Positions 22,816 to 46,600 of a stretch of DNA of 64,000 nt are shown here, one piece after another. The DNA comes from Brienomyrus brachyistius (lineage: Eukaryota; Chordata; Actinopteri; Osteoglossiformes; Mormyridae), in assembly GCF_023856365.1 (NCBI RefSeq), contig NW_026042419.1, positions 186,001 through 250,000 of the forward strand, given 5' to 3'. Each line of letters opens with the position of its first letter. The stretch's first letter is position 1. The notes beneath the pieces are model-generated. The model had not been told where the DNA came from, did no database searches, and saw only the letters and a list, made by a program, of their open reading frames with translations. Both the position numbers and the translations under genes were made by a program.

Positions 22816-22879
22816 TTCCCCTCTATTTGCATGGTAAAATATCACACTAATAATAACAAACGATACACAAAATTTCTCA

Positions 22880-23330
22880 ATTTAGCATTTATTGAATACT
22901 CAACTTGGAAACAATAACACATTTATAAACAATAAAAATAGCAGCATCAGAATCTCTGTTAGTGCACAATATAGCAGCAAACTCCTCATGTTTGACGGAA
23001 GGAAATTTGTAAACAATACAAAAAGGAATAAGCATGTTATCTTCAGTTGTAATCCCACTTCCAGTCCCTGAGTCTTACTCACCACACTCATACTTCACAG
23101 CAATCAGACAGCAGTTAATTAACCAGAAGAGAAAAATGCAAAAACACAACAGAACTTGTAAATAATAACAAACTAATAGACAATAAAAATAGCAGCATCA
23201 GAATCTCTATTAGTGCCAAATATAGCAGCAAACTCCTCATGTCTGACGGAAGGAAAATTTGTAAATACACAAAGGAATGAGCACATCTTCAGTTTTAATC
23301 CCATTTCCAGTCCCTGAGTCTTCCTCATCC
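22880..23330. repeat. two tandem copies of a block of roughly 260 bp
   Basis: The segment with 'aataaaaatagcagcatcagaatctct', 'tagcagcaaactcctcatgt', 'gacggaagga' and 'ccagtccctgagtctt' occurs at 22925-23080 and again at 23180-23325. Copies differ by small indels. Non-coding. Confidence 0.75.
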
Positions 23331-23334
23331 CACA

Positions 23335-23395
23335 AGCAGGCAAGGCATGTCACCCCGGTTGTGTGACACTTATTTTATATAATAAAATAAGTGCC
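23335..23395. repeat. isolated copy of the 59.4-60.8 kb satellite motif
   Basis: 'gcaggcaaggcatgtcaccc', 'ggttgtgtgacacttatttt' is nearly the same as the core of the tandem units 36 kb away. Here it ends in a small hairpin, cacttatttta / taaaataagtg. Confidence 0.7.
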
Positions 23396-24640
23396 CCCTG
23401 CGGCCCCAGAGCCCGAGCAGCCGTCTCCGCTGCCTGCAGCTACCGCGCCCACGTCCGAGGCGCTTTCCCTGCCTGCAGCTCCCGGGCAGGCGCCCCCTCT
23501 GCAGCCTGCAGCTCCAGTCCCTGGCCCCACTCCAGTCCCTTCTCCCCCTGTGACTCTGGTACCCTCACCCCGACGAGCCCGACCCCGGCCACGGGTCCTT
23601 ATGTCTGTGTCCCATAAGGGGAGAGGACACAGACGCACGGCTGGGGTCCCACCCGCCCAGCCCCCTGGCTCGCCCTCCCTCGCCGGCGCTAGGGCTTGGT
23701 CGGCGCCTGCGGGTCCTGGCCCTCCGGGTCGGCTGTCGTCTGCGGGTCCCCCTCCGCGGCCTCGTCGCCCTGCCTCGGTCCCTCCTCCGGCGTCTTATCG
23801 GTTGCCTGCGGGCCCCCCGACGGCGGCTCCTCATTCGCCTGCTGGTCCTCCCGCTCTGGCGTGTCGGAGGACGTCGCCGTCTGCTGCGGCTCCCCCTCTC
23901 TCCTTGCCCTCGCCAGGGTCCCTTCCAGCTCCTTCGTCCCCTTCCCTGGTCTCCCCTCCGACTCCCTCCTTCGTCCCTGCGTCTGTCCCTCACCCCATCT
24001 CCTCGGCCCCTCCGGCTCCGGCCTCCCGGCCGCCTGCAGCCCTTCCGGCTGCCTCCCGTCGCCCGCTGGGTCTCCCTCGGGCTCCTCTTGGTTCCCCCTC
24101 CTTCTCTCCCTGGCCTCCCGTCTTTGTCCCTCCTGCCTCTGCTCCCCCTCGCTTTGTTCCTCCTGTCTCTGTCCCTCCTCTCTTTGTCCCTCGTCCCTCT
24201 GGCTTCTGCTCCTCTTTCCCCGATGTTCCCTTCGTTCACTCCCGGTCCTTTTGTCCTGCCTGTTCCCTCCGTGTCCCCCTTTCTGATCTGTTTCTCTGCC
24301 TTTCCTGTCTTATGTCAAGTCTTGTCCTGGCTCCTTCCCCTGTGCCAGTTCTGTCTGTCCGTTCTGTTCCCTGTCCCTCATTAATGAGGTTTTATATAGA
24401 TATACATATATGCCCGGCTTGTCCGCTCCTCGTGTGTGCCACGCCCCCTGATTACCCACGTGTGCTTCCCTGATCGTCTCCTGCTTTGCCCGATTACTTT
24501 GATTAGTCATGACCTATTTTAAGTCCTGGTCTTACCTGTTTGCCCTGTCCGTCATTGTAGTTTGTCAATGCCTGCGTTCCGTCCTGCTCTACCCGCTCCG
24601 TTTCCCCGATTAAAGACCCGTTTTCACAAACACAAAAAAT
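23391..24640 (+). repeat. LTR-element-like segment with 360-codon proline-rich ORF
   Basis: The 360-codon frame (23391-24473) is Pro/Ala/Ser/Leu-rich and lacks any folded-domain signature. Its start repeats the A-A-P-E-P-E-Q-P motif of 3770-4090, and its last 13 residues are the same as there. The 3' flank is also shared ('gccacgccccctgatta' and 'cacgtgtgcttccctgatcg'). The two copies therefore share an element, most likely the 3' end of a Ty3/gypsy-type retroelement. The GC-rich codons explain why several frames stay open. It ends against the 29-bp array. Confidence 0.45.
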
Positions 24641-25675
24641 TGGTTCAGATAGGCGACGGACAATCTGATTGGCTCAGATAGGCGACGGACAATCTGATTG
24701 GCTCAGATAGGCGACGGACAATCTGATTGGCTCAGATAGGCGACGGACAATCTGATTGGCTCAGATAGGCGACGGACAATCTGATTGGCTCAGATAGGCG
24801 ACGGACAATCTGATTGGCTCAGATAGGCGACGGACAATCTGATTGGCTCAGATAGGCGACGGACAATCTGATTGGCTCAGATAGGCGACGGACAATCTGA
24901 TTGGCTCAGATAGGCGACGGACAATCTGATTGGCTCAGATAGGCGACGGACAATCTGATTGGCTCAGATAGGCGACGGACAATCTGATTGGCTCAGATAG
25001 GCGACGGACAATCTGATTGGCTCAGATAGGCGACGGACAATCTGATTGGCTCAGATAGGCGACGGACAATCTGATTGGCTCAGATAGGCGACGGACAATC
25101 TGATTGGCTCAGATAGGCGACGGACAATCTGATTGGCTCAGATAGGCGACGGACAATCTGATTGGCTCAGATAGGCGACGGACAATCTGATTGGCTCAGA
25201 TAGGCGACGGACAATCTGATTGGCTCAGATAGGCGACGGACAATCTGATTGGCTCAGATAGGCGACGGACAATCTGATTGGCTCAGATAGGCGACGGACA
25301 ATCTGATTGGCTCAGATAGGCGACGGACAATCTGATTGGCTCAGATAGGCGACGGACAATCTGATTGGCTCAGATAGGCGACGGACAATCTGATTGGCTC
25401 AGATAGGCGACGGACAATCTGATTGGCTCAGATAGGCGACGGACAATCTGATTGGCTCAGATAGGCGACGGACAATCTGATTGGCTCAGATAGGCGACGG
25501 ACAATCTGATTGGCTCAGATAGGCGACGGACAATCTGATTGGCTCAGATAGGCGACGGACAATCTGATTGGCTCAGATAGGCGACGGACAATCTGATTGG
25601 CTCAGATAGGCGACGGACAATCTGATTGGCTCAGATAGGCGACGGACAATCTGATTGGCTCAGATAGGCGACGGA
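24640..25675 (+). repeat. 29-bp tandem array, left arm, about 36 copies
   Basis: The period is exactly 29 bp, with units containing TCTGATTGGCTCAG and then 'ataggcgacggacaa'. Copies are identical by eye, except the outermost unit, which has GGTTCAG in place of GGCTCAG. The arm ends at 25675, where the array flips strand. Confidence 0.98.
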
Positions 25676-36415
<10,740 letters not shown>

Positions 36416-37614
36416 TTTTCAGTCCGTACTAAAGACGTATTGCAAAATAAGCAGAGGTCCAACAGTAGGCCTTTGAATGGGCTACAGGCTGCATTGGGTT
36501 CTGCTGCTTTTTCTTCCGAGTCGCCTGCCCCTCCTCCCCCGAAGTCATCGGCTCTTCCTCGGTTGTATCACACACAGGTTCGGAAACATTCGATGCGCAT
36601 TACCGTCCCCTCCTGCACTGGAGGGTTAAGGACAACGTGATTATATCGAACCAAAATTGAAATGTGCAAGTTGACTTTCCTAGTTATACGTCTTCATTTT
36701 TATTCTGGGTTTAACAACCATGAGTTTATGACGTATTTTACATGATTAGTTGGCGACTGGACCTTATTGTTTATATCTCTTATTAAGGATCCATCCATCC
36801 ATACATCAATTATCAAAACCACACACTTACAATCCGAGTCTAGTTTCATATGCTGCGCTGCTGAGCGACCCGCAGAATATTATGCATGAGTACAAGTCAC
36901 AAGCCCCGTTTCCACTAACACGGGGCCGGTTCTAGCTTGGTGCCTTTTGAGACCGAGGCAAAAAGATGCAGACTCTCCCCGTTGGGGAATCGAACCCCGG
37001 TCTCCCGCGTGACAGGCGGGGATACTCACCACTATACTAACGAGGAGATGTACGCGCACTACTTTTACATCTTCAAGATAAACAGCGGATGACTACTAAC
37101 ATTTGCGAGTAATCAATGACTGAGCTTCATGTCATGACCATGGTGCTCAAGAGAAGAAAAAATACATAATGTACGTCCACTGATACCAAAACAACCATAT
37201 AGCTTTATACTAAGACGATGATTAAACGGAAAATTCCTTTACAAAACACTGCCACAAAATCATAGTTTCGCAATATTACATCGTGCAACGGGACACAGTG
37301 TAAGTACGTGAAGTCGGTAATTAAATCAAGAAAAAAAAGTGAGAGGAAAAGAATACTTTTCTATTATCATATTTTTCTAACTGGCCAAACTGAGTCATAT
37401 TTTGATTATACACACTAACAGAAAAACAGTGCAAATCTCCGGTAGTCCGTTTCACTTGCGCTCCGCTATGGGGCAGTAACAAGCAGAGCTTAAGTGTGGA
37501 AGGAAAAAAAAAACACAGGACAGCATCAATCCCAACTTCACAAACGCCGGAGATCGAGATGCTGTAAGCATGACAATTAACATCTTTATCCAAGGGAACA
37601 GCTGCAAGACACAG
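36416..37614. promoter_or_regulatory. divergent u2af2/rgs11 spacer
   Basis: The start codons of u2af2 (minus, 36415) and rgs11 (plus, 37615) are 1.2 kb apart and point away from each other, so both promoters must lie here or in untranslated first exons nearby. No TATA box is evident next to u2af2. A tRNA-Asp gene lies inside the spacer. Promoter function is inferred from position only. Confidence 0.5.
36975..37046 (-). tRNA. tRNA-Asp (GTC)
   Basis: The 72-nt cloverleaf reads TCCTCGTTAGTATAGTGG at the 5' end, an anticodon arm with the loop CTGTCAC (GTC anticodon), and a T arm with GGTTCGATTCC. The A box and B box are intact. Downstream on the minus strand a run of five T (36960-36964) gives a Pol III stop. 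One base at the base of the T stem makes a C-A mismatch (usual C-G), which may be a divergent but functional copy or an early pseudogene. It sits between u2af2 and rgs11, on the u2af2 strand. Confidence 0.93.
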
Positions 37615-40600
37615 ATGCCGCGCCTAACAAAGGTAGGATCGATTCCGAAGTTCAGGCATTTACAGACGCGGACTCTTCTGGAGTTGATTTTTTTCGGGAG
37701 ATACGCATCAACTTCAAAAGTATGAACCGCATTATATCTATATCTGTTATGACGTTGTAGCTATTGATACTGATGCATCACAAAAATAATTTAAATGTTT
37801 TTTCATTCTGACATATGTTCGTTCGGACGAGGATTTTATTATATGAGATAAGTTTTAAATGAAAACTTTTTTTAATCTATATGATTAATTCTCGAATCTA
37901 AGCCAGACTTCACATAAATCATTCATTCATAAATATAATGGAACATACAACATCCAGGTATCCATGAAATTTATGATCAGGCTATACGTTTGTGATAACA
38001 ACAAAACAACACAACATGTATATTTACAATATATGGGCCTATTGTTTAATATTGCCTCCAAATTATAGCCAGACAATAACGCAATAGGCAGACATCAAAC
38101 TATTTTCATGTAAAACAAAAGTGCTGGCAGTTTGCTTGTGCTTACAGACCCCGCCTTGAGCCCATCCAGAAAGATCCCAAAAATAACCGACAAGCAAAGG
38201 TTGTAACAATCTGAGCATGTTTAGTTTAATGTAATCAGGAGCCGAATTAATAACGCGAATAAATGATCAAACCGAAAGTCTGTAGTCGGGAATATCCGAT
38301 AACGTCTTTGACGTGCAGTTAAGATAGTCAGAGGAAAAACCTTGTAGTTTACTTATATATATGCCTAAATATATGAGTGTGTCTCTCCGGTGATTTAATG
38401 ATGAATATAACGATTACATATCAAATCACACATTAAGCAATTATTATATTACTAGGTTGAACGTTTTCACTATGTCTGTCGTCACCTTGATTTCACGATT
38501 TTGACTATTCTTCTTATCCCAGATTGAACAAGTCATTGTGGCGATGCAAGATCCCGACATGGGGATAAAGATGAAGAATCAAAGACTGTTAATCACAGTG
38601 ATTCCACATGCGATGACAGGTGCACGATACATATTTTACTTTTTAAAAATAATTTTTCGTGCCGCCCGGGTTGTCTTACACCCGGCCGTGCAGTGTCCCG
38701 GGGGCCGGGTCCTAATGGTCATTTAAGCCCTTCACAGGAAAGCCCATACATCGGCGGTCTTCGGGAATCCTGTGCATTAAGACTGTCATCGATCTCCTTG
38801 CGCTCATATTTATTTATGTAATTTATTTATCGAGTTCAGCGTTTTTGATTTATGACGGCTTAATGCATTTCTCGACTCTAACTAGATGCCTTCCTCGCTA
38901 TGCCTTCCCAGGAAATGATATCGTGGAGTGGCTAATTCAGAAGTACTCCATCATGGAAGAAGGTAGGGCCGAGAAGTATGTAGGGAAGCGTTACCTGGTG
39001 CTCTTATGTGAGGTTAATCGATTGTTTTTTTCCCTTCGTGACGACGATGGCGCCCCTGCTGGCGAAAGACGTCATCAGGTTTTTTTTTTTTTGTAATAAA
39101 ATAACAGAAATAAACGAGTCTTTTGAATAATAAATACAAATGAAGTAATAGAATTTGTCATCCATACAACAGATTAGCCTAGCTGCATTTATGTGTAAGC
39201 ATATGCAATTCACGTGTCTGACAGAAGCATGTTCTGTTCCATTGATATTGCTGAGCCTGTGAATTAATAAATGTCAGAATTGAGCTTGTCCATAACATAG
39301 ACACCCCATTCGCCTGAAGCTTTTGGGATTTTCTTCCCCTGGCGTCAATTTATCTGCTGAATTATTTATCTTTCTGCTGAGAGGCTATTAGTACAAATAA
39401 TCTGTAGGCCAGTCCCGAGTCGCGCCGCTACGCATGCTGAGCTGTACGGTTTGATAGTCCCGATGCAAACTTCGCTGATAGCCAGAGGCAGTCAGTCATG
39501 CCTGGAGAAATATCGCTATCCGTCTCCCTCATTATGCACTTCTGCAAGACGCTGTTGTCCTGAATTCCCGGGCGATGCAGATGAGGTTTTAAATAGCAAG
39601 GGAGCAGATTTCCCTGATTTACAGCCCAGATTGGAAAAGAAGTCGGAATGGAAAGGAGGGGACTTTTAGGCAGTAGATGGCAGATGCATTAACAGACTTG
39701 AATGGGCAAAAAACCTGTTGCCCCGGTAAGCAGTTACCCCTCCCTGTAAACACTAGGCTTCCCCCTAGCAGCGCTGTTGCTGCGCCGGTCTGAAACCCCC
39801 GGGAGCGCCTGACTGCCAATGGCCGCGGAGGCAGCCGGAAAGTGGAAAGTCCCAATTACTCGTAATTAATTATAGTTCCGATGAGGAATGCACCATCCCC
39901 GCGGCTTATTCTGTGCACCATGTCAACGTTTTTTCCAGTTACTTGCTATACCGTAAAATAAAATATAATATGCCTACTCAGTTTCTAGTTATCGTGTGTT
40001 CTACTGTATTCCACTGACAAAAATTTAGAGAATTACTATGCCTAAATCTGGGCTACGAGTAGTGGATTTGTTTGAGCTTTGAGTAGTTTACGTGGAAATG
40101 AGTGACCACTTTGTGTGTTTTCAGAGGCACTTCATGTGGGGAATCTGATCGTGAAGCACGGCTACATTTACCCCCTAAAGGACCCCAGGACGCTCGTCCT
40201 GCGGCCCGACGAGACGCCGTATCGCTTCCAGGTAACCTAAAACCACGGTTTCTTCAGATGGAGGGCAGCGCGAGAGGGTGGTGGCCATGTGGGGGGGCAC
40301 GCATATCGAAACTATTCGTTGGAGAGACTGCGGAATTACCGTGTAGGACAGTATTTCTCAATCTGGTCCGGGCTCCAGAGCTGAGAGGGTGCAAAAACGT
40401 AGACTGTCTGGTAGGGAGCTGGGAGGGAGCAAAAACGTGGATCATCTGTGTGTCGCCGAGGACCGGATTGGGAAACACTGATGTATGAGAACCAATGCCA
40501 GTTAAAGTAGCAAAATGCCTTCCACCCGCCTTGTCCCTGACATGTTAAATCACAAAGCACCTTTGTCACGCTGCTTCTGAATAGTTTCAAATGACAGCAT

Positions 40601-43600
40601 CTCCTTTTTGCTAGACTCCGTACTTCTGGAGCTCTCAGCAGTGGCCAGCCTCCGAGCTAGATTACGGTGATTACCAATTATTAATCATGTGCTCGCCTAT
40701 TACATCATTACTTCCCTTTACTAGAATAATAGAAAAACACAGTTTCTTGCCATGTCTTTCTTTTGCTCTTCTAAAGCGATTTATTTGACTAAGAAGAATA
40801 TCAGAAAGCAAGGGCAGCTGATAGACTATGAAAAGGTAAGAGAAAATTTTTATTTATGTACATTTCAATGCTATTCTTATTCGCTGGTCTGAAGCATTGC
40901 TTGATGAGATCATGTGATAGCTGAATGCTCATGGGAGTTTTACTTACACAAAATATTACGAGGGTAGAAGGAAAAATGATTGGTTCAGAGAGATAACCAA
41001 TTAGATTGTACATGAGGTGGATCCGAGCAACTAGAGGAGGCAGGAGCAACCAATCAGATGTCTTGGTCCTGCCTCCTCTGCAATCTGATTGGTTATCTAT
41101 CCGAACCAATCATTTTCCTTCTGCCCTCAGAACATTTTTGTGTAAGAAAACCTCCCACCAATTATGCACATAGTAGGATCGCACATAGACATCCACCAAC
41201 TTGCCGCCATGTTGCGTCAGGGTCAACGCATTTTAGGTTCTCATCAGTAAGAGGGTTTGTGAATCCGACACTGCCAGCTGATATCCTGGGAGGGGTTCGG
41301 CCTGTGAGTCATAACGTGAACCCATGCAGCAACGCAGCCAGCCGTGCGACCTGGCAATGTCGCATTTAAACATCGTCTCCGCAGGACAGCTACAACATGT
41401 TGCACAAACGGATCAACCACACCTGGGACTTCGTGGTGATGCAGGCGAAGGAGCAGCTCAGGTAAACCCCACCCCAGCCCGGGAATACTGTCGCATCGAG
41501 CTATGAAATCAATTTCATAAATGCACACAAGGGGACAGATGAGAATGGATGAATAAATCTCGTATTAAGAGGATGATGATGTTACCTAAATTAAAAAGTA
41601 ACATGGTGTGTGGTCATAATTTCCCTCCTATCTGTTAAATCAGACCTCAGCCTAAACACTAGAGTCGGAAATCCATTTCTAAGTGAAAAAGGAAACAGAA
41701 AAATGAAAACCCTACCTTGCAGTTCAGTGATTACCGCTATATGCTAATTACCCAGTATGCTTTCTGACTCTCCATCGACTGCTCTGCTCCTACCAGGGCA
41801 GCCAAACAGAGGCGCAAGGCGGACCGCATCGTGCTGGAATGTCAGGAACAGGCCTACTGGCTCGTCAACAGACCGCCAGTAAGCACCTCCCCCGAAACCC
41901 CTGACTCCCTACATCTGCCCCGGCGAAAACCCAGTATGCTGTGATTAGAGTAAAGCACACACTGGGTAAACCTGAACTCAATGCACCTTGGCAGCTCGAA
42001 TATCGCCTCAGGCTGGGGGCGATTCTAGGATTTTTTTGAGGTTGTGGGGCAGAGTGGTGGCTCTGGGCCTAGGGATCTGTGCAAGCAAGTGGAAGGTTGT
42101 TGGTTCAAATCCTGTGAATGCCCAGAGTGATTCTACTCCGTTGGGCCTTTCAGCAAGGGCCTTAACCTGCAATTGCTTTGTCCTGGGTATGACATTAATC
42201 TACATGCAGGCCTGTTAGGAGATCCTTCAACTTACAGGGGAAACTTGGCAGGATTGGCAGGAAGGCATAGGCAGGGTCCCATTCCCCCACAGAGAGCTGG
42301 GGGGTTGTGCAGTTCTCTCCCACGACAACGGGTTTGTTCAATGAAGGAAGGCAAAGGAAACATCTGTAAGGACATATGGAACATTTCCGGTATAATTTTC
42401 GATCTCCGTCATCTCCAGAGCATTGAGCTCAGCAAAATTCACGGGGGGGGGGGGGGGGGGGGGGGGAGTTTTATCTTCGTTAAGTAAGACACACAGAGTG
42501 TCTCCATGCATACTTTGTGGGGGAGGAATATATCACTTCAGGCCTGATAACCCACTACTGCTTCAGTGTGATCATGAAATATTTACTTAGCTGGGAAGAA
42601 GCCTATGTTCTGTGGGACGAGAGCTTTCAGAAGACAGACAGGACAGCAGGCTGCGGGAATGAGCAACTGCACCCTCGCTGAGTGTAATTTGGAGTTCATG
42701 AATAACACAGGAGAGTGGAGAATGAAAGTGTGGGACAGGAGCAGAGTGTGGTGTGTATCTGGCTTAATCCCGGCCGTCACTAGGGCCCCTTTCTGCTGGG
42801 TGCACAGCATCTCTCAGGGCTAATAAGCATCAGCGTTTATGTGGGCCATTATCCCCATCCGGGGCGGCATCAGGAGGTGGGAATGGCAGCCACGCAGCTG
42901 CGGATCACATCCTAAATTCAGCTTATTTTGCAGATGTACCTTTTATTGAGACTAGAGCAGTTGGGGGTTTAGGGACTTCTCTCAGGGGTCCAGTGGTGAT
43001 GTCACTCTGCTGACTGTGGGATTTAAACCGGCAACCTTCCAGTCATAGGCGGCGACTGCCAACCCGCTCAGCCACACACCACCTTCATTGATGAAACCCA
43101 CCGTTTTGACGCCAATTAGACGGAAACACAGTTGAGCCAAAAACCACGCAGCGTAGGGCCCCCCCAGTCAGGTGCTGCTCGTGTTTAAAAGGCAGGGACG
43201 CTCTGCACTCTGGTACGGCCAGGTGGACGGGGGAAGCTGGGGGGGGGGGGGGGGGATTAAAACCAGCAAATGACAAAATGGCCGCTTCCTGCCTCCTTTC
43301 TCTTTGCCCGAGAAACACGAGACGCATCGCTAAGACTGGTGATGCTTGGATCTGGGAGAGAGGAGTGCGAAGGGACTGGGAGACGGCCTGAAGCTAAAAT
43401 GCAGACATGCTGTGTTTGCGTCTCCCCCCCCCACCACCCCCCCACTTGTTGGGCCTTTTAAACGAGCTGGAAGAGGATCCCACCTCCGGAATACCGGATC
43501 CATTATCTGACCTCTATTCCTGCGGCTCAGGCTTAATGCTGCATGTTAGCGGAGAGATAATGGATGTAATTGCAAATAGCAGCGTAATAATTTGCCAAAT

Positions 43601-46600
43601 AGTCTCTCTGCTGTTAAGTCCTGAGCTGATCTGAAGCACTTTAATTGGGATTTAAGGAAACCATGTTAAATCAGATTGCATTCAGTATCGACATTTGGTT
43701 AGTTTATTCTGTAAAGCAGGGTACCCCAGTCCTGATCATGGATACTGTGTCACCGACTGGCCCTCCAGGACCGAATGGTCCTTTTGGAAAGCTGTCACAC
43801 TGTCCCCTACTGGGCAGTGTCGCCATGGGCTGTACCCAGTGGCATCATGGGAAATGTGACCAGTAGTGCTAAGGGGTATTAATGCAGCGTTAGACCGGCG
43901 TCAGTCTGCTTGAGAGAAACGAGCTCACTCTTCATCTGAAGTTCAGCTAAGGATTTCTCACCCTCTGATTTTCTGCAGCCGGGAACATTCAGCGTTCAAG
44001 AACAAGGCCCTGAGCGAAGGAACCGGCACAACTCCCGAGTCCAGCTGGTCTGAGCTTTTTATTAAGCATATACATTTTTTCCGTAATGCCAGTACCTGCT
44101 GTTTATCGCCTCTGTCAGTCACAGGACCGGATCCGGGCAAACAAGAGAGCCGCTCGGGGCCTAGATAAGATCAAAGTCATGAAGAAAAAATATGTATATT
44201 AATATCTATATATATATGGCAGCTATAGGCAGAATAGGCTGTTGCCTTGGGCCCCCAAATTACCCAAGGAAGTGAAGTGATAATCAGTGTTTTTGGTGGG
44301 AGGGCATCCGAGGGAAGCTCGTGTGTGAGTGTGACAGCACTTCGTTGTGCTCATCTTTCTGTCTCACTTCTTCCTCACTTCCTGCTCTCGTTTTCCATGC
44401 TAACGTAAGTACGTCAGCAGTCCCACAATACATACTCGTAATAGTGCTATATTATTCATGGTTTCTAGACTGGATGTCTGCTTAGTAAAGCCAGGAGCTG
44501 AGTGTGAGCAGAATTCCTACTGTCTGATTCCTTGCATGTGATTCGCTCGTGGGAGTTTTACCCTCACAAAAATGTTCTGAGGGCAGAAGGAAAAATGATT
44601 GGTTCAGAGAGATAACCAATTAGATTGTAGAGGAGGTGGGTCTAAGGAACTAGAGGAGGCAGGAACAAGACATCTGATTGGTTGACCCCCCCCCCCTCCT
44701 CTAGTTGCCTGTATCCACCACTTCTACAGTCTGATTGGTTATCTCTCTGAACCAATGAACCTTGTGCCCTCAGAACATTTTTGCGCAAGTAAAACTCCCA
44801 TAAACATGTGGCTTATATCATGTTTAGAGACGGTTTTGTTTCTTCCTTCTTTACAGAACAGAACGCGGACTACTACAAAAGAGAGGTAAGCCTGAAAGAA
44901 TTTAGAGTGAACCTATTTCAGCTGATGGGATGGTTGCCAAGAACAACCAAAGAGGGTGATTAAGTGGGCTCTTAAGAATGCTGTCATAAGAAAATTGCTT
45001 CGGAAGGATCTACATCTGTGTTGTCGTTTTCTTTTGTTGGCTCTCAGATATTGACAAATTCTGTTTAAAGGTACAACAGCATGGCTCTTATCAGGGCTTG
45101 GATGTGTACCATGCTGTGCCTTTTTTCTGACTCTTATATTCCCCGTGTGATTTTTCATGGCTCCCGACACCAGATTGAACACATCAGGAAATCCCTGGGC
45201 CGCTCGAGGGTCAAGTCCTCCATCTGCCTGGAAAGGTTGGATAACAGCCTCCCCCACCTACCCCCCCCCAACACCTGTGATTCAGCCTCAGTCCCAGCAT
45301 AGCTGGGGGACCACTGGTTCGACACCAGTCCACATTAGTCCCTAACTGGGGGATATCTCTGGGTATTCTGTATACTGTGCCTCTGATTGGTGGGGGGGGG
45401 GGGGATCTATTTCATGTTAATTCTGACAAAAATGCTGGGGACTGCTCTTTGTGAAAATCTAACCTCGTTATTTCGTTCTTTCGTCCATCTGCCCATCCAT
45501 CTTTCACCATAAATCTCAGAGTCACACATATCCTGGATTAATGATGCCTAACTAATATTGAAACCGGTTGACTATTAAACTGAATTGAACTGTATTTAAC
45601 TGCAAATAATTACTTAATATTGATCAGAAGGTCGCCGGTTCAAGCCTGGCTTCAGCACACTTGTGGGTCCTTGAACAAGGCCCTTAACCCCCAGGTTCCT
45701 GGGAGCCTCTACGGGCAGCTGCCCTTTGCTACCAAGCTTTCTCTCACCTATGGAGAGCAAGATGGAGGAGATGAAAAGAGAATTTCCTTATAGGGTTCAA
45801 TGACGTATAATCATTTCGTCACCATTTCGAGCTCCAGTTTGCTGGAATATGCCAGCATTGAACCTGAATATTTGATGACTTGCAAGGATTATAGAAAGTA
45901 GGACTAAAACTGGGAATGGCTGGTCTTCTGTGTTCAGCTTCCTTAAGTTCAGCGAGCAGTACCTGAACCATGACCCCATGATGCAAGGCTGCCCCCCCAG
46001 CAACCCCTGGATAACAGATGACACGGCACTCTGGACGCTGAATGCCGACATGTGAGTGTGCGTTACCGCGCCCCATCCTGCCTCTTCAGGGCCACACCCC
46101 CAGAGGTGACTGTCGTCTCTTCACTTCCACGCCTCCTGGTGCAGGGTGGAGACACCCACCAAGTTGCGGGTGGAACGATGGGGGTTCGGCTTCACGGAGC
46201 TCCTTAGGGACCCTCTGGGACGGTGCAAGTTCAGGGAGTACCTGGAGAAGGAGTTCAGTGGTGAGCAGCATGTAGACCCCCCCGCCCAAGTAGATCAGCT
46301 TCATGGAGGCATCGTCAGCAAGTAAGAATCATATTCATTATTTGATCACTGCGGGCCTATTTGGGCAGTGTGTGACTCAGCAGATTGGGATTCATTGCAG
46401 GAGGTCATCAGCTCAAATCCCAGAGTCAGCTGAGTGACCTCACTATTGGGCCGTCGATCAGTTACTCCAGGGACTGACTGACCCTGCCCTCTCAAAAAAA
46501 AAAAAAAATAGGATCTAGCATCTGCTAAATTAATAATCATGATCCCTCTATGAAAGGCAATTCTCCTCCATATTGGCATCGTGATGAGCGCCTCCTGCAG

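Noticed and set aside
23391..24473. 360-aa proline-rich host protein
   Set aside because: Low complexity, open in several frames on both strands, no domain, shared with another repeat copy, abutting a repeat array.
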